From assembly GCF_026898135.2 (NCBI RefSeq), contig NZ_CP114035.2:434001-498000 (forward strand): DNA of 64,000 nt, given 5' to 3'. This document shows, one piece after another, positions 52,825 through 63,665 of the stretch. Position 1 is the stretch's first letter; every line of letters starts with the position of its first letter. This DNA is from Pseudomonas fortuita (lineage in GTDB: Bacteria > Pseudomonadota > Gammaproteobacteria > Pseudomonadales > Pseudomonadaceae). The notes under the pieces were generated by a model. The model searched no databases, had not been told where the DNA came from, and saw nothing but the letters and a program-made list of their open reading frames with translations. The translations under genes were made by a program, and so were the position numbers.

Positions 52825-53181
52825 TTGGACAGAGTGTTCATCGAAGGCCTGGAAGTCGATACCGTCATCGGTGCCTATGACTGGGAGCGGGATATTCGCC
52901 AGTGCTTGCGCCTGGACCTGAGCTTTGCCTGGGACAACCGCCCGGCCGCAGCGGGTGATGAGCTGAGCCTGGCGCTGGACTATGCCAGTGTGTCGGCGCG
53001 CATCCAGGCGTTTGCCGAGCAGGCGCGTTTCGAGTTGGTGGAAACCTTTGCCGAGCGCCTGGTGGCAACGCTCATGGAAGAATTCCATATCCCTTGGGTG
53101 CGGCTGAAGCTGACCAAGCCGGGTGCGGTACCAGCGGCCCGTGGCGGTGTTGGCGTGGAGATCGAGCGCGGATGTCTCTGA
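52825..53181 (+). CDS. folB: Dihydroneopterin aldolase
   Basis: 118 residues. [20 protein letters not shown] is the family opening. Start is TTG at 52825 with GGAG 9 bases upstream (the family starts at DRVFIEG), and an upstream in-frame TTG would add odd residues. Folate pathway enzyme cutting dihydroneopterin to 6-hydroxymethyl-dihydropterin. It overlaps folK by 10 bases. Confidence 0.93.
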   Translation: MDRVFIEGLEVDTVIGAYDWERDIRQCLRLDLSFAWDNRPAAAGDELSLALDYASVSARIQAFAEQARFELVETFAERLVATLMEEFHIPWVRLKLTKPGAVPAARGGVGVEIERGCL

Positions 53182-53681
53182 GCACGGTTTACCTGGGCCT
53201 TGGCAGCAACATCGACCGTGAGGCGCATTTGTGCGCCGGGCTCGATGCGTTGACGGGCATCCTCACAGACATGCGCTGCTCGCCGGTGTTCGAAAGCCAG
53301 GCGGTGGGGATCAAGAGCGGGCCGTTCATCAATTTCGTGGTGACCGGGCAAACCGCGCTGCCGCTGATCGAACTGGACCGTCGATTGAAGTTCATCGAGG
53401 CCGAGAATGGCCGTTACGCGCCGGACCGCAAAGGGCTGCCGCTGGATATCGACGTGCTGATGTATGACGATCTGCACGGCACGTTTGATGGGCTGGTGTT
53501 GCCTCGGGCCGAGATCCTGAAGAACGCTTTTGTGCTGTGGCCGCTGTCGTTACTGGCCCCTCAGCTGATGCATCCGGGCGCGGGCAAGACCATGGCCCGG
53601 TTGTGGCAAGAGGCACAGATTGACCAGGTACTGGCCCCGGTCGCCTTCGAGTGGCGCGGTTTGCAGCTGACCCCCGCTTAA
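53172..53681 (+). CDS. folK: 2-amino-4-hydroxy-6-hydroxymethyldihydropteridine pyrophosphokinase
   Basis: 169 residues. HPPK signature DRKGLPLDIDVLMYDD near residue 95 and VYLGLGSNIDREAHL at the start. Follows folB in the same pathway and overlaps it (ATG 53172 before the folB TGA at 53179). Related FolK proteins are fairly short, as here. Confidence 0.94.
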   Translation: MSLSTVYLGLGSNIDREAHLCAGLDALTGILTDMRCSPVFESQAVGIKSGPFINFVVTGQTALPLIELDRRLKFIEAENGRYAPDRKGLPLDIDVLMYDDLHGTFDGLVLPRAEILKNAFVLWPLSLLAPQLMHPGAGKTMARLWQEAQIDQVLAPVAFEWRGLQLTPA

Positions 53682-53690
53682 GCCAGTTTC

Positions 53691-53722
53691 GGCCCTTTCG
53701 CGGCTAAAGCCGCGAAAGGGCC
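53691..53722. terminator. Bidirectional hairpin between convergent folK and cca
   Basis: GGCCCTTTCGCGGC-TAAA-GCCGCGAAAGGGCC, a 14-bp perfect stem with a 4-base loop, placed between the two convergent stops. Part of the REP-like palindrome family by composition. Confidence 0.75.
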
Positions 53723-53729
53723 GGGAAGG

Positions 53730-54836
53730 TCAGACGAGTTGGTAAGCCTCAAGCGCTTTCAGCCGCTCGGCTTTGAGCGCTTCGCCCAGGGCCTGGCCAG
53801 TCAGCCCGGCCTGTACCAGTGGTTTCACATCCACCGCTCGCGCCGCCGCTGCTGCGCCTCGCAGGTAATCGGCCTGTGGATAACCTTGCTCGCCATCGCC
53901 CAGCGCCGCCATCTCGCAGACCACCACAAAGTCCTCGAACCGCTGCGGCCTCCTGTAAACATCGAACTTCTGCAACAGTTCCAGCAGTGCCGTGGCAGGC
54001 AGCTCCAGCGCCTGATTCGCCTGCGCCAGGCATTCGCCTGTCAGCAGGGCCAGTTCCTGGCACTCACGCGGTGCCTTCAGACGCTGGTTGACGGCTTTTA
54101 TCGAGGCCGGTGCCAGCCCGCGCAACAGGCAGGCCCAGCGCACGTGCAGGGGCTGTTCATGCGCTGCTGCCTGCTCCAGCGCCGCCAAGGCCTGTGCATC
54201 GTCAACAAGCTCAGGCAGCATGGCCGGCAGGGCGTCGCAATCGCGCAGCACCTGGAAGAAAACCTGGGGTTTTGCCTCCATCAGCGCCCGCTCGATCTCC
54301 TTCCAGCTGCGCTCGGCAGTCAGCGCCTGCAGTTCGCCAGAGGCACTGATCTGGCGCATCAGTGCAAGCGTTTCTTCGGCAACCCGGAAACCCAGCGGTG
54401 CATACCGGGCAGCAAAGCGCGCAACGCGCAGAACGCGCAAGGGATCTTCGGCGAATGCCGGAGAAACGTGGCGTAAAATTCGATTTTCCAGATCGTCTTT
54501 GCCATGGTGGGGGTCGTACACCGTCCCCGCTTCGTCCTCGGCCATCGCGTTGATGGTCAAATCACGGCGGATCAGGTCTTCTTCCAGGGTGACGTCAGGG
54601 CTGGCGTGAAAAGTGAACCCGCCATAACCGCGCCCGCTCTTGCGCTCGGTACGGGCCAGGGCATATTCCTCGCCGGTTTTCGGGTGCAGGAATACCGGAA
54701 AGTCTGCGCCTACCGGCCTATAGCCTTTGGCGTGCATTTCTTCGACGGTGGCGCCTACCACCAGCCAGTCGATATCGCTGACGGGGCGGCCGAGCAGGCG
54801 GTCGCGCACGGCGCCGCCGACTTTGTAGATGTGCAT
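53730..54836 (-). CDS. cca: CCA-adding tRNA nucleotidyltransferase
   Basis: 368 residues. [20 protein letters not shown] then WLVVGAT is the class II nucleotidyltransferase head with catalytic Asp residues; [15 protein letters not shown] and [20 protein letters not shown] follow. It is shorter than E. coli Cca (412), which has a C-terminal HD phosphohydrolase domain; the HD motif is not evident here. ATG 54836 is preceded by GGAG at spacing 8. Confidence 0.94.
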   Translation of the reverse strand: MHIYKVGGAVRDRLLGRPVSDIDWLVVGATVEEMHAKGYRPVGADFPVFLHPKTGEEYALARTERKSGRGYGGFTFHASPDVTLEEDLIRRDLTINAMAEDEAGTVYDPHHGKDDLENRILRHVSPAFAEDPLRVLRVARFAARYAPLGFRVAEETLALMRQISASGELQALTAERSWKEIERALMEAKPQVFFQVLRDCDALPAMLPELVDDAQALAALEQAAAHEQPLHVRWACLLRGLAPASIKAVNQRLKAPRECQELALLTGECLAQANQALELPATALLELLQKFDVYRRPQRFEDFVVVCEMAALGDGEQGYPQADYLRGAAAAARAVDVKPLVQAGLTGQALGEALKAERLKALEAYQLV

Positions 54837-54891
54837 GTGCAACTCTCCATAACGGCCGACAGGATAACCCGTCGGCCGTTATGGCGGTGCA

Positions 54892-56460
54892 CTAGAGATG
54901 GTGAATGACTGCCAGGTCCATGCGCCCGTAGTCCGCACTTTCGCCATGCTCGCCACGGGGTGGCATGTGGTGGGTTTTCATCACTTGCTCGCCCTGCACG
55001 GTCTCCAGGTGGATATCGAAGCCCCACAGGCGATGCAGGTGCTTGAGCACTTCCTCGGTAGAGTCGCCCAGCGGTTTGCGGTTGTGTTGCTGGTGGCGCA
55101 GGGTCAGCGAGCGGTCACCGCGACGGTCGACGCTCCAGATCTGCACGTTCGGTTCACGGTTGCCCAGGTTGTACTGCGCGGCCAGCAGCTCACGAATCAC
55201 CCGATAGCCGGCTTCATCGTGAATGGCTGGCACCAGCAGGTCGTCGCGCTGGTCGTCATCAAGGATGCTGAACAGCTTGAGGTCGCGCATCACCTTGGGT
55301 GACAGGTACTGCAGGATGAAGCTCTCGTCCTTGAAACTGCTCATGGCGAACTTGATGGTAGATAGCCAATCACTGCCTGCAATGTCGGGGAACCAGTGGC
55401 GATCTTCATCGGTCGGGTTCTCGCACATGCGGCGGATGTCGGTGTACATCGCAAAGCCCAGCGCGTAGGGGTTGATGCCGCTGTAATAGGGGCTGTCGAA
55501 GCCGGGCTGGAACACCACGCTGGTGTGCGACTGCAAGAACTCCATCATGAAGCCTTCGGTGATCAGCCCTTCGTCGTACAGGTCGTTCATCAGCGTGTAG
55601 TGCCAGAAGGTTGCCCAACCTTCGTTCATTACCTGGGTCTGGCGCTGCGGGTAGAAGTACTGGGCGATCTTGCGCACGATGCGCACCACCTCACGCTGCC
55701 AGGGTTCGAGTAGCGGGGCGTTCTTCTCGATGAAATAGAGGATGTTTTCCTGTGGTTCGGCGGGGAAGCGCGCATCATCGCGTTCATTACCCCGCTCGGC
55801 GCTTTTCGGGATGGTGCGCCACAGGTCGTTGATCTGGCGCTGCAGGTGCTCCTCGCGTTCTTTCTGTCGGCGCCGTTCCTCTTCTGCGGAGATAGGGTAG
55901 GGCCGCTTGTAGCGGTCCACGCCATAGTTCATCAGGGCATGGCAGGAGTCGATCAGGTCTTCCACAGCGTCGATGCCGTGGCGCTCTTCGCACTGGGCGA
56001 TGTACTGCTTGGCAAACACCAGGTAGTCGATGATCGAGCTGGCGTCGGTCCAGGTGCGGAACAGGTAGTTGCCTTTGAAAAAGCTGTTGTGGCCGTAGCA
56101 GGCGTGGGCAATCACCAGTGCCTGCATGCACATGGTGTTTTCTTCCATCAGGTACGCGATGCACGGGTCGGAGTTGATCACGATCTCGTAGGCGAGGCCC
56201 ATCTGGCCTCGGCTGTAGGACTTCTCTGTGCTGAGGAACTGCTTGCCGTAGGACCAGTGGTGGTAACCCAGCGGCATCCCGACCGAGGCATAGGCGTCCA
56301 TCATCTGCTCGGCCGTGATGACCTCGATCTGGTTGGGGTAAGTGTCCAGGGCGTAACGTTCGGCCAGGCGGCTGATTTCCCGGTCGTAGGTCTGGATCAG
56401 CTCGAACGTCCACTCGGACCCGGTGGAAATGGGTTGGCGTCTCTGTGCTCTGGCGGTCAT
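54892..56460 (-). CDS. spoVR: SpoVR-family protein
   Basis: 522 residues. Conserved SpoVR segments: [71 protein letters not shown]. The role is unknown; in non-sporulating bacteria it is co-expressed with yeaH and prkA in a stationary-phase/nitrogen-stress cluster. Its ATG overlaps the yeaH stop as ATGA. Confidence 0.94.
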   Translation of the reverse strand: MTARAQRRQPISTGSEWTFELIQTYDREISRLAERYALDTYPNQIEVITAEQMMDAYASVGMPLGYHHWSYGKQFLSTEKSYSRGQMGLAYEIVINSDPCIAYLMEENTMCMQALVIAHACYGHNSFFKGNYLFRTWTDASSIIDYLVFAKQYIAQCEERHGIDAVEDLIDSCHALMNYGVDRYKRPYPISAEEERRRQKEREEHLQRQINDLWRTIPKSAERGNERDDARFPAEPQENILYFIEKNAPLLEPWQREVVRIVRKIAQYFYPQRQTQVMNEGWATFWHYTLMNDLYDEGLITEGFMMEFLQSHTSVVFQPGFDSPYYSGINPYALGFAMYTDIRRMCENPTDEDRHWFPDIAGSDWLSTIKFAMSSFKDESFILQYLSPKVMRDLKLFSILDDDQRDDLLVPAIHDEAGYRVIRELLAAQYNLGNREPNVQIWSVDRRGDRSLTLRHQQHNRKPLGDSTEEVLKHLHRLWGFDIHLETVQGEQVMKTHHMPPRGEHGESADYGRMDLAVIHHL

Positions 56461-57731
56461 GTGGCTAACCTGCGCTGAAAGAGTTCACGGAAGACCGGGT
56501 AGATGTCGCCGGCCGATACCAACTGCTGCTGGGCGAACGTGTCGGGGAATGCTTCGCCGATGCGCTCGTATTCATACCACAGCGCCTGGTGCTCACGGGG
56601 AGTGATCTCGACGTAAGTGTAGTACTGCACGTGCGGCATGATCTGCTTGGAGAGGATGTCGCGGCAGATTGGCGAGTCGTCATTCCAGTTGTCGCCGTCC
56701 GACGCTTGGGCGGCGTAGATGTTCCAGTCGCTGGCCGGGTAGCGTTCGGCCATGATCTCCTGCATCAGCTTGAGCGCGCTGGAGACGATGGTGCCGCCGG
56801 TTTCCCGTGAGTAGAAGAACTCTTCCTCGTCGACTTCCCGGGCGCTGGTGTGGTGGCGGATGAACACCACTTCGATGCGGTCGTAGTTACGCTTGAGGAA
56901 CAGGTACAGGAGGATGAAGAAGCGCTTGGCGATGTCCTTGGTGGCCTGGGTCATGGAGCCGGAGACGTCCATCAGGCAGAACATCACCGCCTTGGAACTG
57001 GGGTTGGGCTGCTTGACCAGCAGGTTGTATTTGAGATCGAAGGTGTCGAGGAAGGGCAGGCGGTTAATGCGTGCCTTCAGGCGCTCGATTTCCTGTTCGA
57101 TTTCCTGGATATCGGTGAAGTTGTCCGGCTCCTCGACCCGCAGGCGGTCGAGTTCCTTTTGTGCTTCGCGCAACAGTGCGCGGCTGCTGCCGGTCAGGGC
57201 AATACGCCGGGCATGCGCCGAGCGCAGGGTGCGCACGATGTTGATGCGTGACGGATTGCCCTCGTTGGCTATACCTGCGCGTACGGTCTTGAAGGTGTCG
57301 GTGCCGGTCAGGTGACGTTTGACCAGGTTGGGCAGTTCGAGATCCTCGAACATGAACTCGAGAAACTCTTCCTGGGTGATCTGGAAGACGAAGTCATCCA
57401 TGCCGTCGCCGGAGTTGCCCGCCTTGCCGCGGCCGCCGCCACCCCCGCCGCCACCTTGGGGCCTGGGGATATGTTCGCCGGCAGTGAATTCCTTGTTGCC
57501 GGGGTGCACAACGGTCTGTTTACCCCCACGACCGTGGTGGAGCACGGGTTCGTCGATGTCGCGGCCCGGAATGCTGATCTGCTCGCCATGTTCCATGTCC
57601 ATGATGGAACGGCGGCTTACCGCCTCTTCGACGGCTTTCTTGATGTGTTCACGGTACCGCCGCAGGAAGCGCTGGCGGTTGACCGTGCTCTTGTTCTTGC
57701 CGTTCAGGCGTCGGTCTATAACGTAGCTCAT
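56457..57731 (-). CDS. yeaH: YeaH/DUF444 protein with VWA domain
   Basis: 424 residues from ATG 57731 ([20 protein letters not shown]), preceded by GGTCCCTCCGGTG-type context; the ORF is open farther upstream in a repeat region. A glycine-rich run ([15 protein letters not shown]) follows the N-terminal basic part. The C-terminal half is a von Willebrand A-like domain with MIDAS motif [15 protein letters not shown]. Partner of PrkA kinase and SpoVR in the stress cluster. Confidence 0.92.
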   Translation of the reverse strand: MSYVIDRRLNGKNKSTVNRQRFLRRYREHIKKAVEEAVSRRSIMDMEHGEQISIPGRDIDEPVLHHGRGGKQTVVHPGNKEFTAGEHIPRPQGGGGGGGGRGKAGNSGDGMDDFVFQITQEEFLEFMFEDLELPNLVKRHLTGTDTFKTVRAGIANEGNPSRINIVRTLRSAHARRIALTGSSRALLREAQKELDRLRVEEPDNFTDIQEIEQEIERLKARINRLPFLDTFDLKYNLLVKQPNPSSKAVMFCLMDVSGSMTQATKDIAKRFFILLYLFLKRNYDRIEVVFIRHHTSAREVDEEEFFYSRETGGTIVSSALKLMQEIMAERYPASDWNIYAAQASDGDNWNDDSPICRDILSKQIMPHVQYYTYVEITPREHQALWYEYERIGEAFPDTFAQQQLVSAGDIYPVFRELFQRRLAT

Positions 57732-57759
57732 GGTCCCTCCGGTGACTGGATGCAGCTGC

Positions 57760-57862
57760 AAGCCACGAGCTTCAAGCTGCAAGAAAGAGCAGCCACCGCG
57801 GCTGCAAGCTGTGGCGTAGACAGAAGCGCCGACGCCGGGCAGCTTGCAGCTTGCGGCTAGAA
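57760..57862. repeat. Inverted GCTTGCAGC-type repeats between yeaH and prkA
   Basis: Several copies of AGCTTCAAGCTGCAAG / CTGCAAGCTGTGG / GCAGCTTGCAGCTTGC, facing each other over about 100 bases. It looks like one of the intergenic palindromic repeats common in Pseudomonas and does not code. Confidence 0.6.
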
Positions 57863-57872
57863 GCTTGCCGCT

Positions 57873-59795
57873 TTATTGCGATTTCCTGACCCGCAGGTAC
57901 CATTCCGACAGCAGGCGAACCTGTTTGTCGGTGTAGCCACGCTCCACCATGCGCGTGACGAAGTCGTTGTGTTTCTGTTGGTCTTCCTTGCTGGCCTTGG
58001 CGTTGAAGCTGATGACCGGCAGCAGGTCTTCGGTGTTGGAGAACATTTTCTTCTCGATCACCACCCGCAGCTTTTCATAGCTCAGCCAGCTCGGGTTCTT
58101 CCCGTTGTTGTTGGCACGGGCACGCAGCACGAAGTTGACGATTTCGTTGCGGAAATCTTTCGGGTTGCTGATACCGGCCGGTTTCTCGATCTTCTCCAGC
58201 TCTTCGTTGAGGGCGATGCGGTTGAGGATTTCGCCGGTCTCCGGATCGCGGTACTCCTGGTCCTGGATCCAGAAGTCGGCGTACAGCACGTAGCGGTCGA
58301 AAATGTTCTGGCCGTATTCGCTGTAGGACTCCAGGTAGGCGGTCTGGATTTCCTTGCCGATAAATTCGATATAGCGCGGTGCCAGGTACTCCTTCAGGTA
58401 GCGCAGGTAGCGTTCGCGCACTTCGGCAGGGAACTGTTCCTGTTCGATCTGCTGTTCAAGCACATACAGCAGGTGAACCGGGTTGGCCGCAATTTCGTGT
58501 GGGTCGAAGTTGAAGACTTTGGAAAGGATCTTGAAGGCGAAGCGGGTCGACAGGCCGTTCATGCCCTCGTCGACGCCTGCCGAGTCCCGGTACTCCTGGA
58601 TCGACTTGGCCTTGGGGTCGGTGTCCTTGAGGTTCTCGCCGTCGTAGACGCGCATCTTCGAGTAGATGTTGGAGTTCTCTGGCTCCTTGAGGCGCGAAAG
58701 TACCGTGAACTGGGCGAGCATCTTGAGGGTGTCTGGCGCGCAGTGGGCCTTGGCCAGCGAGCTGTTGATCAGCAACTTGTCGTAGATCTTGATCTCATCG
58801 CTGACGCGCAGGCAGTACGGCACCTTGACGATGTAGATCCGGTCGATGAACGCCTCGTTGTTCTTGTTGTTGCGGAAGGTGTGCCACTCCGATTCGTTGG
58901 AGTGGGCCAACAGGATGCCGGTGTACGGAATGGCACCCAGCCCCTCGGTACTGTTGTAGTTACCTTCCTGGGTGGCCGTGAGCAGTGGGTGCAGGACCTT
59001 GATCGGGGCCTTGAACATCTCGACGAATTCCATCAGGCCCTGGTTGGCCCGGCACAGCGCGCCCGAATAGCTGTAGGCATCGGCGTCGTTCTGCGGGAAT
59101 TCCTCAAGCTTGCGAATATCGACCTTGCCGACCAGGGCGGAAATGTCCTGGTTGTTCTCGTCGCCCGGCTCGGTCTTGGCGATGGCGATCTGGTTGAGGA
59201 TCGACGGGTACAGCTTGACCACTTTGAACTTGCTGATGTCGCCGCCGAACTCCTGCAGGCGTTTGGTGGCCCAGGGCGACATGATGGTGTTCAGGTAGCG
59301 CCGCGAGATGCCGTACTCTTCCTCGAGGATGGCCCCGTCTTCGGTAGCGTTGAACAGCCCCAGGGGCGACTCGAATACCGGCGAGCCCTTGATGGCATAG
59401 AACGGTACCTTTTCCATCAGCTGCTTGAGTTTTTCGGCCAGCGACGATTTACCGCCGCCCACCGGGCCCAGCAGATAGAGGATTTGTTTCTTTTCTTCCA
59501 GGCCTTGGGCGGCGTGGCGGAAATAAGACACGATCTGGTCGATGCACTCTTCCATGCCATGGAAGTCGGCAAAGGCCGGATAGCGGCGGATAACCTTGTT
59601 GGAGAAGATGCGCGACAGCCTGGAGTTGGTAGAGGTGTCGATCAGCTCTGGCTCACCGATGGCCAGCAACAGCCGTTCGGCCGCCGATGCGTAGGCACTG
59701 CGATCCTCTTTGCACAGCTCGAGGTACTCCTGCAGCGAGAGTTCTTCCTGGCGCGTGGACTCGAAACGTTGTTGGAAGTGGCTAAAAATACTCAT
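57873..59795 (-). CDS. prkA: PrkA-type serine protein kinase
   Basis: 640 residues. AAA-like N-terminal part with Walker A LLGPVGGGKSSLAEKL near residue 110 and the PrkA C-terminal domain. Typical sequence: HGMEECIDQIVSYFRHAAQG, IPYTGILLAHSNESEWHTFR, AFIDRIYIVKVPYCLRVSDE. First gene of prkA-yeaH-spoVR on the minus strand; 141 bp of repeats separate it from yeaH. Confidence 0.95.
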   Translation of the reverse strand: MSIFSHFQQRFESTRQEELSLQEYLELCKEDRSAYASAAERLLLAIGEPELIDTSTNSRLSRIFSNKVIRRYPAFADFHGMEECIDQIVSYFRHAAQGLEEKKQILYLLGPVGGGKSSLAEKLKQLMEKVPFYAIKGSPVFESPLGLFNATEDGAILEEEYGISRRYLNTIMSPWATKRLQEFGGDISKFKVVKLYPSILNQIAIAKTEPGDENNQDISALVGKVDIRKLEEFPQNDADAYSYSGALCRANQGLMEFVEMFKAPIKVLHPLLTATQEGNYNSTEGLGAIPYTGILLAHSNESEWHTFRNNKNNEAFIDRIYIVKVPYCLRVSDEIKIYDKLLINSSLAKAHCAPDTLKMLAQFTVLSRLKEPENSNIYSKMRVYDGENLKDTDPKAKSIQEYRDSAGVDEGMNGLSTRFAFKILSKVFNFDPHEIAANPVHLLYVLEQQIEQEQFPAEVRERYLRYLKEYLAPRYIEFIGKEIQTAYLESYSEYGQNIFDRYVLYADFWIQDQEYRDPETGEILNRIALNEELEKIEKPAGISNPKDFRNEIVNFVLRARANNNGKNPSWLSYEKLRVVIEKKMFSNTEDLLPVISFNAKASKEDQQKHNDFVTRMVERGYTDKQVRLLSEWYLRVRKSQ

Positions 59796-60079
59796 GACGT
59801 CACCTCGCTCGATACGTGGAGACGACGCCGGATCAGTCAGCTGATGCTGGCATGCAACCGGTTTTGCCGGCTGCTGTATACCCCCCAGAACACCCTGTAA
59901 CGCTACCGATGACCCGCACGCCGGTGTACCGGCTCTCCCCTTTTTCTGGATGGCCTGCGCTTAAGAATAGTTGGTTATCGGCAAGTTCAAGGGGGAGGGG
60001 CGGAGAAGTTGCGAACTACCGTTCGTCAGATAAGCCGCAAGCCCGCACAGGGCGCGGGCTGCAGTAGAAATGAAAATTT

Positions 60080-60412
60080 TTATTCGGCGGTGCCTTGGGC
60101 GGTCTCGGCCGGGTAGGTGGCGCGCCACAGTTCAAAGCCGCCGTCCACGCTGTACACGTCGGAAAAGCCCTGGCCGACCAGGTAGGCGGCAGCGCTCTGG
60201 CTGGAATTGCCGTGATAGCAGACCACCAGGGTAGGTGCATCGAGGTCGGCGTTGCGGATGAAATCGGCAACCGAATGGTTATCCAGGTGCCGGGCACCGG
60301 TGATATGACCGGCGGCGAAGGCTTGGGAGTCGCGAATGTCGACGACGACCGCACCTTCTTGCTTGCGAAGCTCCAAGGCCTGCTCGGGAGGGATGCGCTT
60401 GAATTCGCTCAT
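60080..60412 (-). CDS. glpE: Thiosulfate sulfurtransferase GlpE
   Basis: 110 residues, single rhodanese domain. The active-site loop is [17 protein letters not shown] with the catalytic Cys (about residue 65), and it starts [21 protein letters not shown]. Starts 5 bases after the apaH stop. Role in sulfur transfer is by family; in E. coli it belongs to the glp regulon, which this location does not suggest. Confidence 0.93.
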   Translation of the reverse strand: MSEFKRIPPEQALELRKQEGAVVVDIRDSQAFAAGHITGARHLDNHSVADFIRNADLDAPTLVVCYHGNSSQSAAAYLVGQGFSDVYSVDGGFELWRATYPAETAQGTAE

Positions 60413-60417
60413 GGGTA

Positions 60418-61293
60418 CTACTTCCTTCGGGTGTGGTCGTTGAGTGTAGTGGGTTGTGCCGGCTGGCGCAGGGTGCCGTCGTCGGCGCAGTCACAACGGT
60501 GGTATTCGCCGCTGTCGACGTTGTACAAGGTCATGGCGCCGCCCCACACGCAGCCGGTGTCCAGGGCGATGACGCCTGGCTCGTTGACCCGGCCTTCGAG
60601 GGCAGCCCAGTGGCCGAAAATGATCTTCACATGCCGCGAGCGGCGGTCCTTGTGGGCAAACCAGGGCTTGTAGCCCTTGGGCGCGGTGCCCAGGCCTTCC
60701 TTGCTCTTGAGGTCAAGTTTCCCCTCGGCGGTGCAGAAGCGCATGCGCGTGAAGTAATTGGTAATGACCCGCAGGCGTTCGATGCCGGAGAGGTTCTTGC
60801 TCCACTTGTTCGGCTCGTTGCCGTACATGCCGTCGAGGTATAGCTTCAGGCGGCCGTCGTCGCGCAATACTTCTTCCACCTCAGCCGCAAGACCAAGGGC
60901 CTGGCCGAGCGTCCACTGCGGCGGGATGCCGGCGTGCGACATGGCGATACCCCTTGCCTCGTCGTAATGCAGCAGTTTTTGCTGGCGCAGCCAGTGGAAC
61001 AGCTGGTCGGCATCCGGTGCTTCGATGATCTCGCGCAGCGTGTCGCTTTTCTTCAGGCGCTCGACGTTGTACCAGGCGGCCAGCAGGTGCAGGTCATGGT
61101 TGCCGAGCACGCACACCAGCGACTGGCGTATCGAATACAGAAAACGCAGGGTTTCCAGTGATTCGGGGCCGCGGTTGACCAGGTCACCGACCAGCCACAG
61201 GCGGTCAACGGCCGGGTTGAAACTGACACGTTCCAGCAGGCACTTGAGGGGCTGCAGGCAGCCCTGCAGATCACCGACGGCGTAGGTTGCCAT
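60418..61293 (-). CDS. apaH: Symmetrical bis(5'-nucleosyl)-tetraphosphatase
   Basis: 291 residues. Metallophosphatase motifs [32 protein letters not shown] and [10 protein letters not shown]. Hydrolyses Ap4A. Its ATG overlaps the apaG stop by one base (TGATG), the classic ksgA-apaG-apaH order. Confidence 0.96.
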   Translation of the reverse strand: MATYAVGDLQGCLQPLKCLLERVSFNPAVDRLWLVGDLVNRGPESLETLRFLYSIRQSLVCVLGNHDLHLLAAWYNVERLKKSDTLREIIEAPDADQLFHWLRQQKLLHYDEARGIAMSHAGIPPQWTLGQALGLAAEVEEVLRDDGRLKLYLDGMYGNEPNKWSKNLSGIERLRVITNYFTRMRFCTAEGKLDLKSKEGLGTAPKGYKPWFAHKDRRSRHVKIIFGHWAALEGRVNEPGVIALDTGCVWGGAMTLYNVDSGEYHRCDCADDGTLRQPAQPTTLNDHTRRK

Positions 61294-61673
61294 CAGTGCA
61301 GCGCCCCGGGCACTGCGAGGCGGAAGGGGGCGATCTCGGCGTCGAAGCGCTTACCGTCTTCGGCGAACATCTGATAACTGCCTTGCATGGTGCCCACCCG
61401 GGTGGTGATCACCGCACCGCTGCTGTAAGTATGGCTCTGGCCCGGGTCGATGTTGGGCTGTTGGCCCACCACGCCTGAACCCCGTACTTCCTCGACCTCG
61501 CCGTCACCATTGGTGATCAGCCAGTGGCGTGACAGCAGCTTGGCTTTCAGCGAGCCTTTGTTCTGGACGGTGATGGTGTAGGCGAAAGCGAAACGACTGT
61601 TTTCCGGGTCGGATTGTTCTTTCAGGTAGCGAGTCACGACGTTGACGTCGATTTGATAGCGGGGGTCGGACAT
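61293..61673 (-). CDS. apaG: ApaG protein
   Basis: 126 residues, all-beta (fibronectin III-like) fold. Conserved [40 protein letters not shown] and [23 protein letters not shown] 61673 fits the family; nine further codons upstream are open. Role unresolved; linked with ApaH and KsgA by conserved order. Confidence 0.95.
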   Translation of the reverse strand: MSDPRYQIDVNVVTRYLKEQSDPENSRFAFAYTITVQNKGSLKAKLLSRHWLITNGDGEVEEVRGSGVVGQQPNIDPGQSHTYSSGAVITTRVGTMQGSYQMFAEDGKRFDAEIAPFRLAVPGALH

Positions 61674-61768
61674 GCAAGGGCCTTGGGCGAGCTGACGCAA
61701 TAATGCAGTCTAGGCCATTGGGAGGGGGGAGGGCCAGCGGTGTGGGGCTTGTGGTCTTTGTTGTCAGC

Positions 61769-61870
61769 GCCGGCCTCTTCGCGGGAGAACCCGCTCCCAC
61801 AGGAATTGCACAGTATTCGAAGGCTGTGGCGTACCTGTGGGAGCGGGTTTACCCGCGAAGAGGCCGGTAC
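61769..61870. repeat. Inverted pair of REP elements between ksgA and apaG
   Basis: GCCGGCCTCTTCGCGGGAGA with ACCCGCTCCCACAGG (61769-61803) and the inverse CCTGTGGGAGCGGGTTTACC with CGCGAAGAGGCCGG (61834-61870). The same element as at 4640 and 11370. It breaks the otherwise tight pdxA-ksgA-apaG-apaH-glpE string and may reduce readthrough. Confidence 0.92.
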
Positions 61871-61878
61871 AAGCGATA

Positions 61879-62679
61879 TCAGGCTTGCTGATCAGCCAAC
61901 TGGTCAGCCAGGCGCACAAAGGCCGCCAGGTCCAGCTGTTCGGGACGCAAGCTGCCATCCACGCCGGCTGCCTCGATGGCCGCGCTGTCGAGCAGGCCTT
62001 TGAGGGTGTTGCGCAGTGTCTTGCGACGCTGGTTGAACGCTTCGCGAACGACGCGCTCCAGCAGCAGGTGGTCCTTGGCCGGGAACGGCAGCACCTCGTG
62101 CGGCACCAGGCGCACGATGGCCGAGTCCACTTTTGGCGGCGGGTTGAAGGCACCAGGGCCCACGTTGAACAGGTGCTCGACGCGGCAGTGGTACTGCACC
62201 ATGATCGACAAGCGCCCCCAGTCACCACCGCCTGGGCCTGCGGCCATGCGCTCGACCACTTCCTTTTGCAGCATGAAGTGCATGTCGCGGATCAGCCCGG
62301 CATGGCTGAGCAGGTGGAAGATCAGTGGGGTGGAAATGTTGTAGGGCAGGTTGCCTACCACCTTGAGGCTGCGCGGCGGTACGCCCAACTGGTTGAAGTC
62401 GAACTTCAGGGCGTCGCCCTGGTGCAGGCGGAAGTTAGTGCGGCCAGCGAACTTGTGCTGCAGGATCGGCACCAGGTCCTTGTCCAGCTCCACCACGTCC
62501 AGTTGTGCACCGCTGCCCAGCAGGCCTTCGGTCAGGGCGCCCTGGCCTGGGCCGATTTCCAGCAGGTGTTCGCCAGCCTTGGCATTGATGGCACGCAGGA
62601 TGCGGTCGATGATGCCGGCGTCGTGCAGGAAGTTCTGGCCGAAGCGCTTGCGCGCCCGGTGTTGGTATTGCTCGTTCAT
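61879..62679 (-). CDS. ksgA: 16S rRNA dimethyladenosine transferase
   Basis: 266 residues. RNA methyltransferase that makes the two m6,2A in helix 45. [20 protein letters not shown] is motif I and [15 protein letters not shown] motif IV. Its ATG overlaps the pdxA stop as ATGA. Confidence 0.97.
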   Translation of the reverse strand: MNEQYQHRARKRFGQNFLHDAGIIDRILRAINAKAGEHLLEIGPGQGALTEGLLGSGAQLDVVELDKDLVPILQHKFAGRTNFRLHQGDALKFDFNQLGVPPRSLKVVGNLPYNISTPLIFHLLSHAGLIRDMHFMLQKEVVERMAAGPGGGDWGRLSIMVQYHCRVEHLFNVGPGAFNPPPKVDSAIVRLVPHEVLPFPAKDHLLLERVVREAFNQRRKTLRNTLKGLLDSAAIEAAGVDGSLRPEQLDLAAFVRLADQLADQQA

Positions 62680-63665
62680 GGTCGGTTCTCGGCCATCTGG
62701 TAGGCGGTTTCCAGCGCGACGCGCAGGCTGCCGGTGTCGACGTTGCCGGTGCCGGCGAGGTCCAGGGCGGTGCCGTGGTCGACCGACGTACGGATGATCG
62801 GCAGGCCCAGGGTCACGTTGACTGCAGCGCCGAAGCCTTTGTACTTGAGTACAGGCAGGCCTTGGTCGTGGTACATCGCCAGCACCGCGTCGCAGTGCTC
62901 CAGATATTTGGGGGTAAACAGGGTATCGGCCGGCAGCGGCCCGCGCAGGTCCATGCCTTCGGTGCGCAGGCGGGCCAGGGTCGGCTCGATGATGTCGATT
63001 TCCTCGCGGCCCAGGTGGCCGCCCTCGCCCGCGTGCGGGTTAAGGCCACATACCAGTATGCGCGGGTTGGCAATGCCGAACTTGTCGCGCATGTCGGCAT
63101 GCAGGATACGGGTTACACGTTCGACGCGCTCGGCAGTGATGGCGTCGGCAATATCACGCAGCGGCAGGTGGGTGGTCACCAGGGCCACGCGCAGGCCGCG
63201 GGTGGCCAGCATCATTACCACCTGCGCGGTGTGGGTCAGCTCGGCAAGGAATTCGGTATGCCCTGAGAAGGCAATACCGCTTTCGTTTATCACGCCCTTG
63301 TGCACAGGGGCGGTGATCATCCCGGCAAAATGCCCATCCAGGCAGCCTTGCCCGGCGCGGGACAGGGTTTCCAGCACGAACGCCGCGTTGGCTTTGTCGA
63401 GCTGGCCTGGCACCACCGGGGCGGCGAGAGGGGTATCCCACACGTACAGGCTGCCCGCCGGTGCCGGTCGGTCGGGCCATTGACCCGGGACGACTGGCAG
63501 CAGGCTGACAGCCAGCCCCAGCTGCGTGGCCCGCTCGGCGAGCAGGTCACGGCTGGTGATGGCGATCAGGGGGTGGGGCTGGGCGTCTGCGGCAAGCAGC
63601 AGGCATAGGTCAGGGCCTATGCCGGCCGGCTCGCCGGGGGTGACGGCGAAGCGCAGGGGCTTCAC
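62676..63665 (-). CDS. pdxA: 4-hydroxythreonine-4-phosphate dehydrogenase
   Basis: 329 residues. Metal-dependent NAD(P) enzyme of vitamin B6 synthesis: [45 protein letters not shown] and [17 protein letters not shown]. The start is GTG (63663-63665), overlapping the surA stop (GTGA). Same operon as ksgA. Confidence 0.96.
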   Translation of the reverse strand: MKPLRFAVTPGEPAGIGPDLCLLLAADAQPHPLIAITSRDLLAERATQLGLAVSLLPVVPGQWPDRPAPAGSLYVWDTPLAAPVVPGQLDKANAAFVLETLSRAGQGCLDGHFAGMITAPVHKGVINESGIAFSGHTEFLAELTHTAQVVMMLATRGLRVALVTTHLPLRDIADAITAERVERVTRILHADMRDKFGIANPRILVCGLNPHAGEGGHLGREEIDIIEPTLARLRTEGMDLRGPLPADTLFTPKYLEHCDAVLAMYHDQGLPVLKYKGFGAAVNVTLGLPIIRTSVDHGTALDLAGTGNVDTGSLRVALETAYQMAENRP